This document shows positions 60,736 to 64,000 of a stretch of 64,000 nt of DNA, one piece after another; within the stretch, counting starts at the first letter, position 1, and the number at the start of each line of letters is the position of its first letter. Origin of the DNA: Amycolatopsis sp. NBRC 101858 (lineage in GTDB: Bacteria; Actinomycetota; Actinomycetes; Mycobacteriales; Pseudonocardiaceae); contig NZ_BSTD01000008.1 of the NCBI RefSeq assembly GCF_030269325.1, positions 186,001-250,000 of the forward strand, written 5' to 3'. The translations under genes were made by a program, and so were the position numbers. Below the pieces are notes generated by a model. It made no database searches. It had not been told where the DNA came from and saw only the letters and a program-made list of their open reading frames with translations.

Positions 60736-61751
60736 TGCGCGCCGACGTCCAGCGGGTCACCGTGCTCGGGGCCGGCTCCTGGGGCACCGCCTTCGCGAAG
60801 GTGCTCGGCGACGCCGGCCGCGACGTCACGATGTGGGCGCGCCGCGAACAGGTCGCCGAGGACATCCGCGAGCGGCACGTCAACAGCGCCTACCTGCCCG
60901 GCACCGTGCTGCCGGAGAACATCACCGCCACCAGCGACCCGGCGAAGGCCCTCGAGGGCGCCCAGGCCGTCGTGTTCGGAGTGCCCAGCCAGAGCCTGCG
61001 GGCGAACCTCTCGGAGTGGCGCCCGCTGCTGCCGCCCGACGCGATCCTCGTCAGCCTCGCCAAGGGCGTCGAGCTCGGCACGCTCAAGCGGATGAGCGAG
61101 GTCATCGGCGAGATCGTCGGGATCGACGCCGACCAGGTCGTCGTCGTCACCGGGCCGAACCTGTCCAAGGAGATCGCCGCCGGGCAGCCGGCCGCGGCGG
61201 TGCTCGCCTGCGCCGACCACGAACGCGCCGTCGCGATCCAGCGCGCCTGCGCCAACTCCTACTTCCGCCCCTACACCAACACCGACGTCGTCGGCTGCGA
61301 GCTCGGCGGTGCCTGCAAGAACGTCATCGCGCTCAGCACCGGGATGGCCGCGGGCCTCGGCCTCGGCACCAACACGATGGCGACGCTCATCACCCGCGGC
61401 CTGGCCGAAATGGCCCGCCTCGGCGCGAAGCTGGGTGCCGACCCGCTGACGTTCGCCGGGCTCGCCGGCGTCGGCGACCTGGTCGCGACCTGCTCGTCGC
61501 CGCTTTCGCGCAACCGGACGTTCGGTGAGCGCCTCGGCCGCGGCGAGACCCTCGAACAGGCGCAGGCCGCGGGCGGCGGGCAGGTCGCCGAGGGCGTCAT
61601 GTCGTGCTCGTCGATCCGGGCGCTGGCCCTGAGCGTCGGTGTCGACATGCCGATCACCGACGCGATGCACCGCGTCTGCCACGAGGGCGTCGACCCGCGG
61701 CAGGCCGGCGCGGAGCTGCTGGGCCGCTCGCAGAAGCACGAGTGGTCCTGA
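60735..61751 (+). CDS. gpsA: glycerol-3-phosphate dehydrogenase (NAD(P)+)
   Basis: A 338-residue enzyme making sn-glycerol-3-phosphate for phospholipids. The dinucleotide motif is 'VTVLGAGSWGTAFAKVLGDA'. 'VVVTGPNLSKEIAAGQPAAA' and 'GGACKNVIALSTGMAAGLGL' with the catalytic Lys are diagnostic, and 'GVGDLVATCSSPLSRNRTFG' completes the C-terminal domain. Coupled to plsC. Confidence 0.96.
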   Translation: MRADVQRVTVLGAGSWGTAFAKVLGDAGRDVTMWARREQVAEDIRERHVNSAYLPGTVLPENITATSDPAKALEGAQAVVFGVPSQSLRANLSEWRPLLPPDAILVSLAKGVELGTLKRMSEVIGEIVGIDADQVVVVTGPNLSKEIAAGQPAAAVLACADHERAVAIQRACANSYFRPYTNTDVVGCELGGACKNVIALSTGMAAGLGLGTNTMATLITRGLAEMARLGAKLGADPLTFAGLAGVGDLVATCSSPLSRNRTFGERLGRGETLEQAQAAGGGQVAEGVMSCSSIRALALSVGVDMPITDAMHRVCHEGVDPRQAGAELLGRSQKHEWS

Positions 61752-61809
61752 CCCTCCCGGCAGGTGGGACGTCTTGACCGGGTCGAGGCGGTAGGGAACG
61801 CTGAGCGCC

Positions 61810-61890
61810 ATGTTCGCGTGCGAGATGACTGAGCTGCGGGGCCACCACGGCCTCCGCGCCGTCGTGTGCGCGTGTCGCTGTTGTCGGTGA
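61810..61890 (+). CDS. Cys-rich leader peptide before cysteine dioxygenase
   Basis: A 26-codon ORF from ATG 61810 (or 21 codons from ATG 61825) to TGA. It ends HGLRAVVCACRCCR, with four Cys codons among the last seven, three of them TGT, a rare codon in this GC-rich genome. A TTGACC lies at 61774. Cys-rich or polycysteine leader ORFs ahead of sulfur genes are known in mycobacteria and other actinomycetes and act as cysteine sensors. The next gene handles cysteine. I do not see a clear terminator hairpin, so the mechanism could be translational or Rho-linked. Confidence 0.7.
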   Translation: MFACEMTELRGHHGLRAVVCACRCCR

Positions 61891-61941
61891 ACCCCGCCCC
61901 GGCCCAGTTCGACACCCCCTTTCTCTTCCGTGAGGACCCTC

Positions 61942-62421
61942 ATGTTCGCCGTTCCGGACAACACCCTGCTGCGTCCCGAGAACCCCGCGCTGCGCCACCC
62001 GGTGCGCGTCGCGCTGGAGGTCGCCGCCGACCGCGACCGCTGGAAGCACCTGCTGCGCTACGACCCCGACGAGCGTTTCGCGACGCTCGTCGAGAAGGAC
62101 GGGCAGCAGGAGGTCTGGCTGATGAGCTGGCTGCCCGGCCAGCGCACCGACCTGCACGACCACGCGTTCGCCAGTGGTGCGTTCACGCTGGTCAGCGGGC
62201 ACCTGACGGAGGCGGTGGCCCGCCGCGCGCCGGGCGGGCGCGCGATCACCGAGCTGCACGCGCTCTCGGCGGGGCAGTCGCGGGTGTTCGGCCCCGGGTA
62301 CGTGCACGAGGTGCGCAACGACGGCCCGGACCCGGCGATCTCGATCCACGTCTACCGCGGCGCCGAACGTGAGATGCGCTCCTACCACCTGGACCCGCTG
62401 GGCGGCCCGGTCCTGGACTGA
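61942..62421 (+). CDS. cysteine dioxygenase family protein
   Basis: A 159-residue cupin-fold protein. The iron ligands are visible in 'QRTDLHDHAFASGAFTLVSG' (two His) and in 'FGPGYVHEVRNDG' (third His). The length and pattern match bacterial type I cysteine dioxygenase, which oxidises Cys to cysteine sulfinate. ATG 61942 has GAGGA six bases upstream; GTG 61930 is an alternative. A Cys-rich leader ORF precedes it by about 50 bases. Confidence 0.85.
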   Translation: MFAVPDNTLLRPENPALRHPVRVALEVAADRDRWKHLLRYDPDERFATLVEKDGQQEVWLMSWLPGQRTDLHDHAFASGAFTLVSGHLTEAVARRAPGGRAITELHALSAGQSRVFGPGYVHEVRNDGPDPAISIHVYRGAEREMRSYHLDPLGGPVLD

Positions 62422-62534
62422 ACCCAGGTCGCCCGGACGGACGCGACGTGTAACACACCGTGGGCGAACGTCCGACTGCGTGAGGTGAAACCCCACCGAC
62501 CGGTGGTGGGGTCGGGACGATCACCGGGAGCGCA

Positions 62535-62906
62535 GTGACGATCGCCATCACCTTCGCGGGCAGCACCGGCCCGCACGACCTGCCCGGCTGGCTGGCCCTG
62601 GACGAGGATCTGCGCGGCCACCTCCGGACGACGTCCGGGGAGCCGGCGCCCGAGACCATGGGGTGGGAAATGGTCGTCGCGGCCGGGGTCGCGGCAGTGC
62701 CCGTCCTGGCGCGGTCGATCTGCGCCTACCTGGTCGAACGCGCGCGGCTTCGGCTGAGCGAGCTGCGCCTCTCCTACACCGAAAACGGCCGCACGGTGGA
62801 CGTCCACCTGCACGACGAGACCGACCGGGCCGAGCTGACCCGGCTGCTCCTGGAGCACCGGTCGGTGACGATCACCCAGGACGGCGATGCGCCTACCCGT
62901 CCCTGA
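62535..62906 (+). CDS. EACC1 (effector-associated constant component) protein
   Basis: A 123-residue protein with the layout of EACC1 proteins: an N-terminal strand 'TIAITFAGSTGPHDLPGWLA' and 'DEDLRGHLRTTSGEP', a central hydrophobic helix 'MVVAAGVAAVPVLARSICAY', and a C-terminal pair 'LRLSYTENGRTVDVHLHD'. EACC1 proteins are found next to caspase, trypsin, ATPase or other effectors in actinobacterial conflict systems. Here the stop overlaps a caspase gene by 20 bases, which strongly supports the call. GTG start. Confidence 0.8.
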   Translation: MTIAITFAGSTGPHDLPGWLALDEDLRGHLRTTSGEPAPETMGWEMVVAAGVAAVPVLARSICAYLVERARLRLSELRLSYTENGRTVDVHLHDETDRAELTRLLLEHRSVTITQDGDAPTRP

Positions 62907-64000
62907 GTCCTCGCACGTCGTCCTGATCGGCACGACCACGTACTCGGGCTCGTTCGCCGCGTACCCGCTGCCCGCGGTGGCCAACAACGTCACCGACCTG
63001 GCGGCCGTGCTCACCGACGAGCAGTACGGCGGTTTCCTCGCCGAGCACTGCACGACGGTGGTGGACGAGGACGACCGCGACGTGATCCTGCGGAAGGTCC
63101 GCGCCGCCGCGACGCGGGCCACCGACGTCCTGCTGGTCTACCTCAGCGGGCACGCGCGGCCCAAAACGCTGGCGGGCAACGAGATCCACCTGTTCCTGCC
63201 CGGCAGCGACGACGGTGGCGAGGACTTCTGGTGGAACCACGCGCTGCCGTACTCCGACATCAACCTGATCGTGCGGGAGAGCCGGGCCGCGTGCCGGATG
63301 GTCGTCATCGACACCTGCTTCAGCGGCCGGGCGCTGGCCCAGGTGATGGGCCGGGCGGACGGGGAGGCGTTCGCCATCTCCGGCTCGTACGTCCTGGCCT
63401 CGGCCGGCCCCACCACCCACGCGGTGGCTCCCGCCGGGGCGCGGCACACCGCGTTCACCGGGGTGCTCATCGACCTGCTGACGAACGGCATCGAGGACCC
63501 GGTGCCGGAGCTGTCGCTGCCCAGGATCTTCCCCGTCCTGCGCCACACCCTGGTGTCGTCCGGGTACCCCGAGCCCGACCACAGCGCCACCAAGACGGTC
63601 GACCAGAAGGCGCTGGTCCGCAACCGGGCCGCGCTCATCGCCCGTGACCTGCCGCCCGAGGTGGTCGCGGACCTGGGCAGCGACGTCAACACCGTCATCG
63701 CGCGCGGCCTGCAACGCCTGGAAGACCTCTACAGCCTGGGAACCCGGCCGGTGCGCGCCCGGGTCCGGTCGGAGGTCCTGCGGTTCCTCGACCACGACAG
63801 CAAGATCGTTTCGCAGGAGGCGGGCCGCCTCTACGACCTCATCCGCGCCTGGGAGGACGACCCGGGCGGGGACGCGAAACCGGGGGCGTCGAAAGAACCC
63901 GGACGACTGCGGCAGGCGGCGGCGGACCCGTGGTCCGGCGCGTTCGCGGTGGCCTTGGCGCTCGTCGCCGGGGCGGTGCTGTGGTGGACGGGCCTCACCC
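62887..64000 (+). CDS. caspase-family (metacaspase-like) protease with membrane anchor, partial
   Basis: At least 371 residues; it runs past the end of the window. Residues 8-250 form a caspase p20-like domain: 'VVLIGTTTYSGSFAAYPLPA', the catalytic His89 in 'LLVYLSGHARP' and Cys144 in 'MVVIDTCFSGRALAQVMG'. 'ISGSYVLASAGPTTHAV' and 'FTGVLIDLL' follow as usual. A helical linker leads to a hydrophobic segment (about 352 on, 'AFAVALALVAGAVLWWTGL') that looks like a membrane span, so the rest of the protein probably lies across the membrane. The ATG at 62887 lies inside the EACC1 gene; the pair is coupled. Confidence 0.88.
   Translation, partial: MRLPVPESSHVVLIGTTTYSGSFAAYPLPAVANNVTDLAAVLTDEQYGGFLAEHCTTVVDEDDRDVILRKVRAAATRATDVLLVYLSGHARPKTLAGNEIHLFLPGSDDGGEDFWWNHALPYSDINLIVRESRAACRMVVIDTCFSGRALAQVMGRADGEAFAISGSYVLASAGPTTHAVAPAGARHTAFTGVLIDLLTNGIEDPVPELSLPRIFPVLRHTLVSSGYPEPDHSATKTVDQKALVRNRAALIARDLPPEVVADLGSDVNTVIARGLQRLEDLYSLGTRPVRARVRSEVLRFLDHDSKIVSQEAGRLYDLIRAWEDDPGGDAKPGASKEPGRLRQAAADPWSGAFAVALALVAGAVLWWTGLT

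Overview
The window comes from a very GC-rich actinomycete. Codon third positions are almost all G or C, GTG starts are frequent, and the proteins include F420-linked enzymes, Lsr2 and HU nucleoid proteins with long basic tails, a SARP/AfsR regulator and MutT1-type NUDIX-phosphatase. Protein style and gene content suggest Pseudonocardiaceae, most likely Amycolatopsis or a close relative; this is inference, not a database result. From memory, the backbone order (ilvB-ilvN-ilvC, serA, leuB, FAH protein, gltX, tRNA-Gln/tRNA-Glu, IclR regulator, leuC-leuD, HU, mutT1, ppk, cofC/fbiD, gpsA) matches the Rv2982c-Rv3003c segment of Mycobacterium tuberculosis.

Layout. 1-5.2 kb: the end of a DUF6807-cupin-Gfo/Idh/MocA operon, a lipoprotein, a 2-hydroxyacid dehydrogenase and a DoxX protein. 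5.2-11.4 kb: branched-chain amino acid genes ilvD (minus) and ilvBNC (plus), the latter behind a transcription attenuator with a leaderless leader peptide. 11.4-18.4 kb: a DUF397 protein, a SnoaL-like protein, an ankyrin protein, two luciferase-like monooxygenases with a divergent TetR, and serA. 18.4-30.3 kb: a secreted subtilase, leuB, cimA behind a second attenuator whose leader has four consecutive Ile codons, an FAH protein, an FAD monooxygenase, gltX, a HAD phosphatase and two tRNAs. 30.5-36.3 kb: two lsr2 genes and two HU genes in a partly duplicated arrangement, with a 230-bp higher-order tandem repeat and a GlxA-type regulator. 36.9-44.4 kb: a herA-sbcD-sbcC-nurA operon (DNA-end resection), followed by tandem copies of the nurA 3' end. 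44.5-48.3 kb: small secreted proteins and a GH3 glycosidase. 48.3-52.2 kb: an IclR regulator divergent from leuCD, then a third HU gene. 52.3-61.8 kb: a 21-bp repeat cluster, a SARP/AfsR regulator, mutT1, ppk, cofC, plsC and gpsA. 61.8-64 kb: a Cys-rich leader peptide before a cysteine dioxygenase, then an EACC1 protein overlapping a caspase-family protease that runs off the window.

Functionally the window supplies most of Val/Leu/Ile synthesis (ilvBNCD, cimA, leuB, leuCD; leuA and the aminotransferase are not here), the first step of Ser synthesis, part of F420 synthesis and polyphosphate metabolism. The most notable items are three leader peptides whose amino-acid content matches the downstream pathway, the archaeal-style HerA/Mre11/Rad50/NurA operon, the EACC1-caspase pair, and the clustering of five nucleoid-protein genes.
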